From Vigna angularis (lineage: Eukaryota > Streptophyta > Magnoliopsida > Fabales > Fabaceae): a stretch of 64,000 bases of DNA. The stretch covers positions 37,532,001 through 37,596,000 of the forward strand of contig NC_068975.1 in NCBI RefSeq assembly GCF_016808095.1, in the 5' to 3' direction. The translations under genes and the position numbers were made by a program. The notes beneath the pieces were generated by a model. The model worked only from the letters and a program-made list of their open reading frames with translations. It was not told the origin of the DNA and ran no database searches. Numbering within the stretch: the stretch's first letter is position 1; each line of letters begins with the position of its first letter. Below are positions 27,859 through 40,352 of this stretch, piece after piece.

Positions 27859-28302
27859 ATGGAAGCTTTACTTTCCCAATTCACCTTCCTCTCAGAGCAG
27901 GCCCTTCAAGACAAGAACTTTGACCCTTCCACAATTGAAGATCTGATGAAGCTGTTCGAGATTGAATCCTACAAGGCATGGGCAGCTGCTGAACTGGAGC
28001 AAGACAGAGAGGTGGAGGAAGCAGAAGCTGGCATGCAAGAAGCTGAAGAGTACCTTGACTCGGTCATGGAGACTGCCATGGATGAGTTCAGACGCTTCGA
28101 AGAAGAGCTTGAGAGGATGGCAAAAGATGAAATGGAAAACCTTGTTCAAACTGCTGAAAGAGCCAGAAAAATGGGAAACTTGATGGAAAAAGGTGCCTCT
28201 GTTGCTTCCAAGAAGTATATTGAGGCTGCTCTCAATTCAGCCACTGCTTCCATGAAATCAGCTTGGAAAGGTCTCTCTTCTGGAAAGGTTCATCCTTCTT
28301 AA
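27859..28302 (+). CDS. Small acidic helical protein, possibly MEE9-like
   Basis: A single-exon ORF of 147 residues with normal codon use and a clear rise in GC over its surroundings. The protein has no signal peptide or membrane segment. From about residue 40 to 110 it is strongly helical and charged (for example AELEQDREVEEAEAGMQEAE and FRRFEEELERMAKDEMENLV), which suggests a coiled coil. The C-terminus is less acidic and Ser/Ala/Lys-rich. I do not recognise a catalytic domain. The position near an ARGLU1-like and a PIP5K gene recalls Arabidopsis At1g60870 (MEE9, maternal effect embryo arrest 9), whose molecular role is unknown to me. That link comes from remembered gene order, not from an alignment. 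Confidence 0.75.
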   Translation: MEALLSQFTFLSEQALQDKNFDPSTIEDLMKLFEIESYKAWAAAELEQDREVEEAEAGMQEAEEYLDSVMETAMDEFRRFEEELERMAKDEMENLVQTAERARKMGNLMEKGASVASKKYIEAALNSATASMKSAWKGLSSGKVHPS

Positions 28303-31300
28303 TATATCTCCAATTTCCCATACCCCTTTTCTTCATTATATATGTATTATTCACTTCAGGTTAAACCTGTCATTAAATATATTTCATACCCCTTTTATTC
28401 TTTCTTGTTATTTCTACATTGCTGCTTTGGAAAAATAGAAACTTTATTATATCAGAATTGTACCAATTGAGATGCTGAAGAACATTCAGCCAAAACTGTA
28501 AGCAGAAAACATATTCACTGTTGTTTATAAGGCCAAAGGCCAAATCCATGGTTTGATTTGAGTGTATCTATCTGTATATGCAACTAACAATACAAGGCTC
28601 ATGATTCAAGCAGCTTAATTAATTTAGAGTGGCTATATTGCTTCTCTGATTCATTTTCTGGGCTAATTTAGAGGAAAAATATTTTCTTCTGGGGTTTTCC
28701 TGCAGATTAAATTGCTGTTTTCCTTCCAGATTTAAATGGTCTTCTATGCATGAAGATGAATCTTGTTTGTTTTCAGATTTTACAAATGTGTAGTTGCATA
28801 GCCATACTCAAGTTCAACCTATTTCTCAATGAAATCTTGAATTCAAACAACTTCATTTAGTGTGTACATAGATGTTAAACTTTGTCATTTGGCTAAAGAA
28901 CTGAGTAGTAACAAGCTGTTTACCACGTCTTTTTGGGATCTTCATCTTGGATTGGCACAATGAAGAAAATGGGTATCCAGCTGATGATTAATATTTTATT
29001 ATACAGTGGATGTTTTCTGAGTTCTGACAATGAAGATTGGAGTTACTCTGCACATACTCAGTTTTCTTATGCAATACATGCATGCACCTGATCCTGGATA
29101 TTCATGTCCATATTCTTATTTTAAGAATCTAATATCCCTCTCAAGGGATTTATTTTTTTTGAGTTGGGAAGTCCTTGATACACTTTAATGCCAAAACTGG
29201 GTTTTTAATATATATTTGATTAAAAATAAATTAAATTTATATGATTAGAAACTTAATTAATTTTTATTTTTATTTTAACTATTACAATATTTATCTTTTT
29301 AACTATAAAAGGTTGAAGAAATTCATGCATAATTAAATTTATCTTAACTCCAACCAAAGTTGGTAATGTAGGGTGGATTACTTTGCATAACCAAAAATAA
29401 AAAAATCTATTATATTTTAAGTTTTAAGTAAGTTAGGTTTACTTTATTTTTTTTTATAATAGGAACAATGATGTTGTAAAAGTACAATGATGTTAGGGAA
29501 TGTATTTCAAAGCTACATGCAATGTTAGTGAAATAAAAGAACAATGTTGTAAAAGTCAAAACAAGATGATGGTTAATTACTATATTGTTTTAGTAGATTA
29601 GACAATAATTTTTTTTTTATGTTTTTTTTCATGAAATATTTAGTTTTGATGTTTGATTATAGTTGTTATTCTTATATTTATTTAACTTATTTCCGTTTTA
29701 TTACTCATGAAATACAATAAAGATATAAAATATTAAAATAATATTATTATTGCAATATTTGTATATCTTTTTTTCTTTTAAAATGTTACTTATTTTTAAG
29801 ATGTAGACTAAATGTTACGCTAGTGGGACCATTGTCGTTCTTACCTGCATATCTTCGAACAACATTTTAGAGTGTCAAAATAAATATATAAAATTTTTGG
29901 ATGTACCAAATACATAAAATACATTAAAATTAAAAATTTATATATTAATTTACATATATATAAAACAAAATTGAGGGATAAGCCCCTGGAACTAAAAATT
30001 TAAATACATTCCAAAGTCGATAGTATTACTGCTTAATTTCATATATTAAATACTAAAAATCACAAAGTCACGTTACATTATTTTGGATTTTATTTGATGT
30101 ATAAAAAGATGTGCATGCATAAAAATTTGTTATTTTTTATAACATTTATCTTTGTAGTGAAGATGGATTTTCATTATTTGATATAAAAACGAACTTTTGC
30201 AATATTACACACATGAAACTCATAATTTAATAGTTGCCTTATTTTTTAATAGATTATAATTACATTAAAAATCCCTTAATAAAAAAAACTAATGAGCATG
30301 AAAAGAGTGCAAGGAGTGGGAACTTAATAAACTTGATTCTTTCCTATTATTATAACTAGAGATTTATATGTATCCATATTTTTATTCTATTACAATTTAT
30401 AATTTTAAAAAAATATATAATTATATAAAATTAAAATAATATAACTTCAAAGAATATATTACTTTGCAGGAATAGTATTAAAATATATATCCCGTGTTAA
30501 AAAATTGTTTAATCACTTGTTCTATTAAATAAATTATTTCATTTATTAAAGAATAAGATTACTTAATTAAAAGACAATATGAAAAACAATTGTTTAAATA
30601 TGTATTCAAAGATATACATAACATGTTAGTTTCAAGGATAAAATATATATAACTTGTAGCTCAGTAATTCAATGTTTTTTCGTTTTGCACTCTCATAAAT
30701 AATGTTGCTGTTTTGTTCTCCACCATAGAGGAAGAAGAAGAGAGAATATTCAATTTGGAACAAGCTATATGTGTTATGAAAAATCTCTTTCTGTAAATCT
30801 CATTTCAAAAGGTATAGTATATGTTTCAGAAAATTTATTTCAAAATATATTTCATACGTTTTATAAAATTTGTTCCAGAAATTATATTTTGAAAATTATG
30901 TCTAAAAATTTTGAATTTTTTTTTTCTAGAAATTCCATTGAAAGTTACTTTTATAAAAGCAAAATAATTATTTTAAAAATTATAGAGTACAGTTAGAAAT
31001 TTTGGGGGTGAAGGAAGAAAAATGCCTGCAATAGAACAACCCAAACACTGAAGATCCGATCCGTTTGTGTTTCCACCAAAAACTATTTTAGTGTTTTTTT
31101 TAGAGTGACACATTAATCTAAAATTAGGAGAAGAAAAATAAATAAAATAGAGTTGGTCCACGTTTCTTCTTCTTTTGTCGTCGTTGTCTCCTTCACCGTG
31201 AATTAGGGTTTGCACTTTTGCAGAGTTTCAATTTACTCTCATTATCGCATGCCCGTTCCTCTCTAATTATGTTTTTCATGTTCCCTTACCACTGATTTTA

Positions 31301-31632
31301 AAGATTCCCCAGAAATTTTCAGGTTGGATTTTTTTTTTCTATTTTAAATTCATGCTTCTTGACATTTGAATTGGTATAGGACTGATCCAAGGAGCGGTAA
31401 TCTCGCTCGAAATTTGATAATCTACAAATTAATTGTTTCAAGTTTTGGATTTGACGTCAATTAACATAACCAGTTTGATGCACTTAGAAGTGATTATTAT
31501 CTTATCTGATCGATCGATATGAACTTTTCAGGCAAAAAGAAAAAGTTACGCCACTTCCTTTCTCTTTCCAATCTAATCTTGAGTGAAAAATATATAAATA
31601 TCCGGAGCTTATTGGGGATCAAGTATTAAGAT
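28303..31632. other. Intergenic, AT-rich
   Basis: The first 300 bp are probably the 3' UTR of the small helical protein gene. The last 450 bp or so, from about 31190, are less AT-rich and include GAATTAGGGTTTGCAC, likely the leader of the ARGLU1-like gene. That leader may contain an intron I could not place. Nothing coding was seen between. Confidence 0.5.
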
Positions 31633-34600
31633 ATGCCTCGAGACTTGTCGCGATCCCGATCGCCTCCTTATAGACGGAGGCATTCGCCATCTCCGGTGGG
31701 ACACAGGTCTAGCAAGAGGGGTAGAAGAGACCGAAGCAGATCTCCCTATTCATCCTACTCTTACAGCAGGTGACCCCGTTAGTATGTTTATTTTTTTCCT
31801 GATGAATCTTGTGTTGAGCTACGATGAATTGGGGATTCGTGTTTTACAATTTTTTCTCTCCTGTGTTAAATCTTCTTTTTCTCAATATTTTGTTGCTGAC
31901 TATCCTCTTTTATAATGTAACTGTAAACTGTATCGTGTTGCATGCTAGATTTTCTTTCAGGTTTGGTGCTCTATGGACGTACCGAGGACGTTATGCAATT
32001 ATAATATTTTCTGTCTTCTATATTAGAAAATAGGATTGGACTTCAACCTGAGAATATGACATAAGTTGTTTATTGATTTGGGTTATAACTTGTATGTATA
32101 AAATTGTATTTTAGTAAGCTTTTTTCTCTTTCAATTAGTTGTCTCAAATCACAAAAAAGAATATATCTTTATTCAAGTATTTATTGAGATCTGACTATTT
32201 TTGGTTTGAAGAAATGAACATAGCATGTTAGGATTAATGAGCTATGGTATTGTAATGACCGAAATAGGTAGTTCGAAGTTGAACCCCGTGGTCGTTCAAG
32301 CTGGTTATTTAAATTCAACATATACTTGGTATTTTCGTATCATTCGCCTTCCTTTTTGTATATGCTCAAGTGGAGTGGACAAGAAGGGCAGTTTGATACC
32401 TTTTATTTTGCTGCTTGGCTCTCTTTTTCTGTTTAGCTCCTTGAGAATGAGATACATACTATTTTTGCTGGATGGTTAATACTGCTAATATTAAAATATT
32501 TTATGACAACGTTGTCATAAGTGTCTGGTGATGATGATGTTGCTGACTTTGTTAGACATTCTATATAGTTTCTTCCCTTTGCGGGATTTTTCTTTTTATA
32601 TACAAAGGTGGAAACTCATCAAAATTTAATGTATATAGACCATAATATAGAGAACAAGATAGGATATGTGCTATTTATAACAAAATAAAAAAGATCAGTT
32701 CCTTCCCTTAACATGGGAAGTGAGGGACGTGAACAGGTGGTAGGTGCTGATGGGGTGTTTTTTCATTGCTCGATTGTGACATTTGCTTCTTCATGTGATA
32801 AAAGATGGAGCACACAATGGTTATTCTTAGCAATTTCTGAGGTAACTGTACATGTTTTTGTATTTAGCGTGCTAGATGGTGGGCAGCATTTATAATCTCC
32901 AAAGATAGTTGTTTAGTTGCTGAAGTTCATTACTTATAATCACGTGTCATCATACAGGCGAAAAAGTCGTTCTATTTCACCAAGAAATTACCGAAGCCCT
33001 TCTACAACTCCAAGACGTCGTCGAAGCCGATCTCCATCTGCTAAAAGATACAGAAGACATAGAAGTAGGAGTTCTTCATTTTCTCCTGCTCGTAAATCTT
33101 CCAGTTCAAGTCTTGGGTCAGTAGAGCACAGAACTGCAACTGAAAAACAAAAGAAAGAAGAAGAGAAGAAAAGGTAGATTAAATGCTAATAATTTTTTTC
33201 TAACTCTACCTTTTTCTTCACTTTTTCTTATGCATTAAGATGATGAGGGTAGGTGCTTCTGGTTTTTGGTGATAATTTCTGGTTTTTATGCTTAACTTAT
33301 GTACTGCTAGAACTTTGGAACACTGATGCTGTTAAATGTGCCATTCTCTCATATGAAAAAAAGGTGCATTACGTATCAATAACAGACTGCCTGGAAAATT
33401 AGGCAAGGAAGGTTATAATGGTAAAATTTTGTAATTCTTGTAATATTTTTGGTGAGTAGTTCTAGTCTCAAATGTTCCATCTGCTTTGTGTCTATTTCAA
33501 ATATTGCCTTACTCTACTTTCTGGTATTTTAATAATGTTCTGCTATTTGTTTATACTTTACTAAATTTCATGTTGTGTAGGGATATGATGGATTATTAGT
33601 TATAATACGAGACAGTTGCATTGGGAAGACAAAATTTTCTGTCGTTTTACCATTATGTTATCTTTTGGCTGAAGACTATGATACTATTAAATTTTTAGTC
33701 TTGCCCCTGTTTTCTCGCTCTCAACCTGCTACTTTCCTAAGCTCCTAGCCTTCAAAGTGATCTTAATTAGTGCTTTTCTTTGTCTGCAAAGAAAAGAAAC
33801 ATAAAATAGGACATTAAATCTTTTTCTTCCATTTAATTTCTTGTCAGGCAGAGCTTGTCTTTGTCTGCTAAATTAGTTCAATTACTGTTATTTCCCAGGG
33901 TCTTTACCAGAAATCTGTTGTTGGGTGGTGGGGGGAGGGAAACCTCCCGCATCCTGATTTCTCCTTTTCCCTTGGGTCTATCATGACCTCCCTAAAAGGT
34001 TAAAAAGATAAAGAGACTCAACTTTAATGATTGTTACTTTCTGCTTATTGGTAATATTTTCTTTCAGTGCTATGAAACTGAAATTTTAGATCTTAATTGT
34101 TGAGCAATTTTCTTCATCCCTGTGATATATTGAACCATAGCTATGTCATTTGATTATGCATTTCAAGTAGGATAAGACTTTTGTTGTTTAAACATTTTCA
34201 GTCTCAAATGTCTAAGACATATTCTTATTTATTTGTCCATACAAAATTTTACATCATTGATCCCATCTTTTGGATGTTGCCACTTCTACGGTGGTGCTTA
34301 TTTGTTGCTGACTAAAGGGTTAGAATATTTAATCAGATATTTCTTGAGTTATATACTTAACTTATTTAGTCTTCTGAACCCTCTACTATCTCTCTGCACT
34401 GGTGATGGACCAATTTAAAGACTGGATGTCCTAGTAATCATTAACTGTCTGTTTGGCTCACTTCTGGTTCAGTTGGATTCATGAACTTGTTTCTGTAGTA
34501 CCACACGCTCCAAGAGATAGATCTGATCCTGTGAGCCTCCTCAAAGGGTCTAGTCATCAGGTTTATAGACTAGAATGCCTTTAATTTTGGTTATGGGGAT

Positions 34601-35903
34601 CCTTTGGATGCAAAGTTCATCCCCTTATATCATTCTCTCATAGTTTAGACCGGATAATTATCAGCGTAAAACTCTGGATCGACGGAGTAAATATTAATTT
34701 CAATAGGGTGAACATATGGTTTTTTAATTGTTTTGATTCTTCTGGCACTTAACTAACAAAAGAACTTGACCTATCTTCTACAATTAACTTATCAAATATG
34801 TTTAGTGTAAAAATTCTAGTATTTCCGTGAATAGCTTAAAACTGCAGCATGTTACTTGAATTTCTTCTTCACAGGCTTGTCTGAAGCAAGGTACTGCTAT
34901 AATTGGACTTGTTATGTTTGATGATCAAATTGGCTGCCTCATTTATCTACTGTTCACCAGTTTTGAAACTCATTTGTTTGGATCAGGATTCAATAGAGGT
35001 ATGCCTTAAAAGCATAACCATTTATTAGTGCCATTGTCATCATGGAGGTTAGTTTGCCGTTGATTGTGGTTTTCTATTAAGTAGTTTTAGGAAAGGGTAA
35101 AAAGAAAAAGGGGAGAAAAAATAAAGCAGACATGTCTATTGTCCGGTTTCTATGTTAGTTGCTTATTATGAAAAAGATTTGAGTCCACTTATGTGGCATT
35201 TCCGCCTGGTTCGGAGGTCATTGTCCCGCTTAACATTTTTTATGTTTTCACAGGCGTCAACTTGAAGCAGAGTTGAAACTAATAGAAGAAGAGACTGCCA
35301 AGAGAGTTGAAGAAGCAATCCGAAGGAGAGTGGAAGAAAGCTTGAATTCTGAGGAGGTTCAGGTGGAGATTCAAAGGCGGTTGGAAGAGGGACGGAAGAG
35401 ACTTAGTAATGAAGTTGCAGCTCAGCTTGAAAAAGAAAAAGAAGCTGCTATTATTGAGGCTAAACTGAAGGAGGTTTGTTCAAATCACCTTATACTCCAA
35501 TTCATTTTTCTTTCTTCTCCTGATAGGCATACGAAGATGATTCTAGCATGCGGGTGTACTTTTATTCCTTTGACAAAGCCTGAAACTATTTGGAAACATT
35601 TTTAGTTGCTAGATTGCTTATATTGTTATGGTGCAGGAACAAGCTCGTAAAGAGAAAAAAGATCTTGAAAGGATGCTGGAGGAGAACCGGAGGAAAGTGG
35701 AAGAAGCACAGAGAAGGGAAGCTTTAGAGCAGCAAAGAAGAGAGGAGGAACGATACAAAGAGCTGGAAGAGATGCAAAGACAGAAGGAAGAAGCTATGCG
35801 AAGGAAGAAACAAGAGGAGGAACAAGAACGTTTAAACCAAATAAAGTTGTTGGGTAAAAACAAATCTCGACCGAAATTGTCATTTGCTCTAGGATCCAAA
35901 TGA
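31633..35903 (+). CDS. Arginine/glutamate-rich protein 1-like (ARGLU1 homologue)
   Basis: Four exons, 31633-31769, 32958-33173, 35254-35473 and 35637-35903, encode 279 residues. The N-terminal 110 or so residues are an RS domain (MPRDLSRSRSPPYRRRHSPS, PRRRRSRSPSAKRYRRHRSR). From about residue 113 the protein becomes a long charged coiled coil rich in Glu, Arg, Lys and Gln (RRRVEESLNSEEVQVEIQRR, RREALEQQRREEERYKELEE). It ends in GKNKSRPKLSFALGSK, the conserved tail of the family. Animal ARGLU1 binds splicing factors and the Mediator subunit MED1; the plant protein is likely a nuclear splicing-related factor. Introns 1 (1.2 kb) and 2 (2.1 kb) are long, and both interrupt an AG|G Arg codon. Intron 2 carries a possible poison exon. 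Arabidopsis At1g10890 is, I believe, the counterpart. Confidence 0.92.
34875..34890 (+). other. Candidate 16-nt poison exon in ARGLU1-like intron 2
   Basis: TTCTTCTTCACAG | GCTTGTCTGAAGCAAG | GTACTG has both splice signals. Joined to exon 2 in phase 2 it reads Arg-Leu-Val-stop, so its inclusion would end translation. It resembles the start of true exon 3 (GCGTCAACTTGAAGCAG), as if derived from it. This is pattern evidence only. Confidence 0.3.
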
Positions 35904-36373
35904 CCGATGGGAAACCTCTGTATTTTGATTTGATACGAAGTGTGTTTGGGCTTAATTCCCTGTTCGTGTATGTAATTTAAGGAAATTAGACAGCCTCCTC
36001 AGCTGTAGTATGATGACAGCGCTGTTAATTTTTCCAGTTGGAATTAGATTTCATTGTTTATCATTTTTTCTTCATATATAAAAACATCACACACTTGGGT
36101 AGCAGTGACTTTCTTGTGATTTCCAATTTGCATTTTCTTAGTAAGTTTTCAAAAAACGTAAAGATTTTTACAAGTTATTTTCATTATTAAATGTCAAAAA
36201 TGGCCATGCATCTCCATCTTTCTCTTCCTTTGCTTCCTTTTCTCTTTGGTATACCCTTTTTTACCTCGTCACTGCTATACTCAGCTGTTCATGTGTCTCA
36301 TCTTCAACTCTTTCTGTCAATGGCTTCTCCCTCATTCTTCTTCCTCATGTAGGATTTTTCAAAATGACCCTGT

Positions 36374-36451
36374 GAATATGAAACTACTTTTCCAGATTAT
36401 TCAATCTATCTTGAATATGAAATTACTTTTTCAGATCATTCAATCTGAAAA
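36374..36451. repeat. Tandem duplication, 39-bp period
   Basis: Two adjacent units begin GAATATGAAACTACTTTTCC and GAATATGAAATTACTTTTTC and differ at a few bases. Confidence 0.85.
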
Positions 36452-37820
36452 CTTTCATAAACAATGGTTGTTAGAAGATGAGGATGGAAATGAATTTGTA
36501 GTTCAAAAATGGAGATATGAAACTAGTTCCATCCTGTTATCATCCTTAATTATGAAGTAAAAAGTTCAAAATGATCATTTTGAAATATATGATAGCAGTT
36601 GGAAGAAATCATGAGGTACAGGAAGTAACAACCATTTTTCATGACTAAGTTGTTTGAGTTTAATATATAGTGAAATTTTTAATGTATATAAATAACATGA
36701 CATATTCCTTGAAGCTTTATTTGGATTTTTTTATTGAGGTGGGAATGAAAAGGAAAATAAAGAAAAAAGGTAAAGAGAATAAAAAGTGTGGTTGTTTGAA
36801 TTAGAGGAAATAGAGTAAAAAGTGAAGGGAAAAGAATAAAAACTTGTAGTAAAATAGATTTATGTAATAGAAAAAAAAATTAACTGTACAATATAAGAAA
36901 TTAGAAAATATCCTTAATTTAATTGAATAAAAATAATTACGAATTAAAATTGGAAGATAATTTATTATGAAGTAATTAAGTTATAAAATAGGAAATAACA
37001 TTCAAATTTATATCTTTTTATAAAGTTACGTGTTAAGCATAATTAAATTTTTAATATAATTTAGTAATTATATAGAATTTTAATTTATTCTATGAGAAAA
37101 TAAAATAAAAATCATAGTATCAAATTAATATTTTAAATTTTCTTAATTGAAGTAAAAATTACAGAAATTAAAATTTTAAAATCACTTACGCCACCTATAT
37201 TAATGTGTGTGTATATATATAAGTTACAATTATTTACACTTACGTCAAACTTTTTTTATTATATTTGATTTTCATATTGGTTTTATAATTTTTAAAAAAT
37301 TAATAGTAAAGACAGACTGATTTTTCTTGTAAAAAATTAAACTAATAATAATTTTAAGAAAATATTTATAAAGTATACAATTTTGAACTTTTTTTTCTTA
37401 TTTCACATGAAACATGGTAGAAAGACATTTATAGTTTCCATAATTGCATCTATCTCAGTATTATTGTGGAAGAGGAGGTACACACTTCATTATGCCAAAT
37501 GAATTATATATGCACCTCCTTCTACGATGTTATTGCATATAATTATGGAATGCAACTAATTTACATGTATTTATGAAATACACTTAGTTTTTAGTTATAG
37601 TAATTAAATCAAATTCTTCAAATCCAAATTTCAATTAAAAGTTGATATTACAAATTAAATGGTTTAGTACACCAATTTAAAAATTACAACCTTATCCCAA
37701 TTTAAAATTACAGCTTTGTAGTTGAATAATTCATCCGTTAAAAAAGCTAGATTGCTTCAATTGGATTGTTGTGAGCCTACAAAATTTGATATTAATCCTT
37801 CAATTTTCTATCTCTTCTTC

Positions 37821-37913
37821 AATAAAAATAAATAAATGAAGGATAAAAACATAATTGTTACTTACACTTTAATAAAAATAAATAAATGAAGGATAAAAAC
37901 ATAATTGTTACTT
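37821..37913. repeat. Tandem duplication, 50-bp period
   Basis: Two copies of a segment starting AATAAAAATAAATAAATGAA and ending ATAATTGTTACTT. The 43-bp cores look identical, which suggests a recent duplication. Confidence 0.9.
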
Positions 37914-38035
37914 GACTTTATTCTCATTTGACCTATCAAAGTGAACCAAATTTACATAATTTGTTTTTTCTTTCATAGTGAATAATGAGAAAAAAAATAA
38001 AATGTGAGTCGTCGATTTAAACTATACTACAAAAG

Positions 38036-38960
<925 letters not shown>

Positions 38961-39400
38961 TCTCTCTTTAAAAAAAAAACTATCATAAATGAGAAAAACT
39001 TGTATTATAATTAAATGTTTTTCTATTATAAAACCATTTTCAATATTTTCTACATAATTATTTTAAATAATTATTTTAAATAGAAAGCAATGTAAAAAAT
39101 TAAAAGTAAAAAGAAGATCTATTTGAAATTGGAAAGTAAGGTAATAAAAGGATGTTACAATATTAAAAGAAGAAAAAAAAACAGAGAAATTGATGAATGA
39201 TGATGAACATATAATTGGGTGGGTGAGTGAAAGGGAAGCAGGTGAGGAGACAACTTAGGTGGACTAGGGTTTGGTCCCTGGGGGGCCCACACTGAGGTAG
39301 AGCACAAAGTCCAATGACAGAAAACAGTGACAGTGGTTGCAGTGACTCAATTCAATTGAAGGAGAGAAGGATTCCTCTTCATCTCTCCATCAGTTGACTC

Positions 39401-40138
39401 TCTCTGTATCAATACTCATTTATATAAAATACATCTATTCTGCTTTTCAAATCATGCTATAAAATTCATTACTGAGAAGATCGAGGTTTTTAAATATGTG
39501 AGATTCCATCACAATATCATACAATCCAAAACAAACAGGAAAGTGAGATTTGATAAATATTTGAACATGTTTTCCTTCCAAATTAAGTTTGGCTGTATTC
39601 TGAGAGAGAATATTTATAAAAGATGCCAAAGTAATCAAAGAAAGAGTGAGAGAAAGATGAACCCTAATCACGCCTCCTTAACAATTTCTTAATCTTTGCC
39701 TCTCTCATTCTGTATCACTGGTGCCAACTGTAAGGGTTAGGTTTTATATTCAAATGCTGATTTCACATTCTTTCTATCATGCATATACATCTTTTGGATG
39801 TATCTATATGTTATATATATATATATATATGCTATATGTGATGAAAAAATGTAAAAGAGAGAGAGAGAGAGTGTATGTATATTAGGTGAGTGAGTTATAA
39901 AAAAATGAAGGGTTAGGTTTTACATATATGGTGAGAGTTTCCTTAGCTTTTGCTCTCTCTCTCTCTCTTTCTCACTGTTTGCTTTAGCTTACGTTTTGTT
40001 CCATTTTCTTCTCTCTTTCTCTTGCTCTTTCTCGAACGAGTTTGAGATGAGAACAATGGTTTTTTCAGATCAAAATTTTACGTGGCTATGCCTATATAGA
40101 TCTTTGTTCCTTTATCTTTTTCTCAGATGTGGCTGGTG
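39401..40138 (+). promoter_or_regulatory. Probable promoter and leader of the MIR166 gene
   Basis: Candidate TATA boxes are TTATATAAAATAC (near 39418-39431) and GTTATAAAAAAATG (near 39894). A long CT-repeat (39950-39970) follows the second, which is typical of plant leaders. A GGGCCCAC motif of the type bound by TCP factors lies upstream at about 39283-39291. Which TATA box is used cannot be told from sequence. Confidence 0.35.
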
Positions 40139-40158
40139 ATGGGAGATTGGGGTTGATG

Positions 40159-40179
40159 GGAATGTTGTTTGGCTCGAGG
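40159..40179 (+). ncRNA. miR166*: miR166 star strand (5' arm)
   Basis: A 21-nt segment starting GGAATGTTGTTTGGCTCG. It matches the known plant miR166* except for one T in place of C in the middle. Confidence 0.9.
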
Positions 40180-40313
40180 AATCTGCATGAGGGTGAGGTG
40201 GTTTTGCCTTTGTTCATCTTTCGAAGCTTGTAATTTCTGGGTTTCAATCTTTGAAACTTTGAAAGGAAGAAAAGCTTTAAAGATTGGATTTTGAGGCTAC
40301 CCATCGTGTGATC

Positions 40314-40334
40314 TCGGACCAGGCTTCATTCCCG
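40314..40334 (+). ncRNA. miR166: Mature miR166 (3' arm)
   Basis: The segment begins TCGGACCAGGCTTCATTCCC and ends in G. The first 20 bases equal the canonical miR166. Position 13 on reads TCATTCCC, which distinguishes it from miR165 (TCATCCCC). The terminal G is a known type of variation in some family members. Confidence 0.95.
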
Positions 40335-40352
40335 TTAACCTGATCTCTCTCT

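Larger units (their letters stand above)
40139..40352 (+). ncRNA. MIR166: MIR166 precursor hairpin
   Basis: The 3' arm carries the miR166 sequence and the 5' arm its star sequence. The reverse complement of the 3' arm pairs with the 5' arm through GGGAATG, TGG and CGA blocks, with G:U wobbles and a few mismatches. Pairing continues below the duplex (GGGAGATTGGGGTTGA at 40141-40156 against TTAACCTGATCTCTC at 40335-40349). The loop side between the two arms is about 134 nt. miR166 guides cleavage of class III HD-ZIP mRNAs (PHB, PHV and REV types), setting leaf polarity and vascular and meristem patterning. The neighbouring protein genes are unrelated. The short minus-strand ORF across the hairpin is a shadow. 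Confidence 0.95.

Noticed and set aside
27738..27923. 61-residue ORF overlapping the start of the small helical protein gene
   Set aside because: It is in another frame, covers mainly the leader and has no resemblance to a protein family.
36246..36560. 104-residue ORF as a possible gene
   Set aside because: It contains a 39-bp tandem duplication, shows no family resemblance and has no clear splice partners.
40092..40304. 70-residue minus-strand ORF across the MIR166 hairpin
   Set aside because: The hairpin structure and miR166 identity explain the sequence; no homologous protein is recognised.
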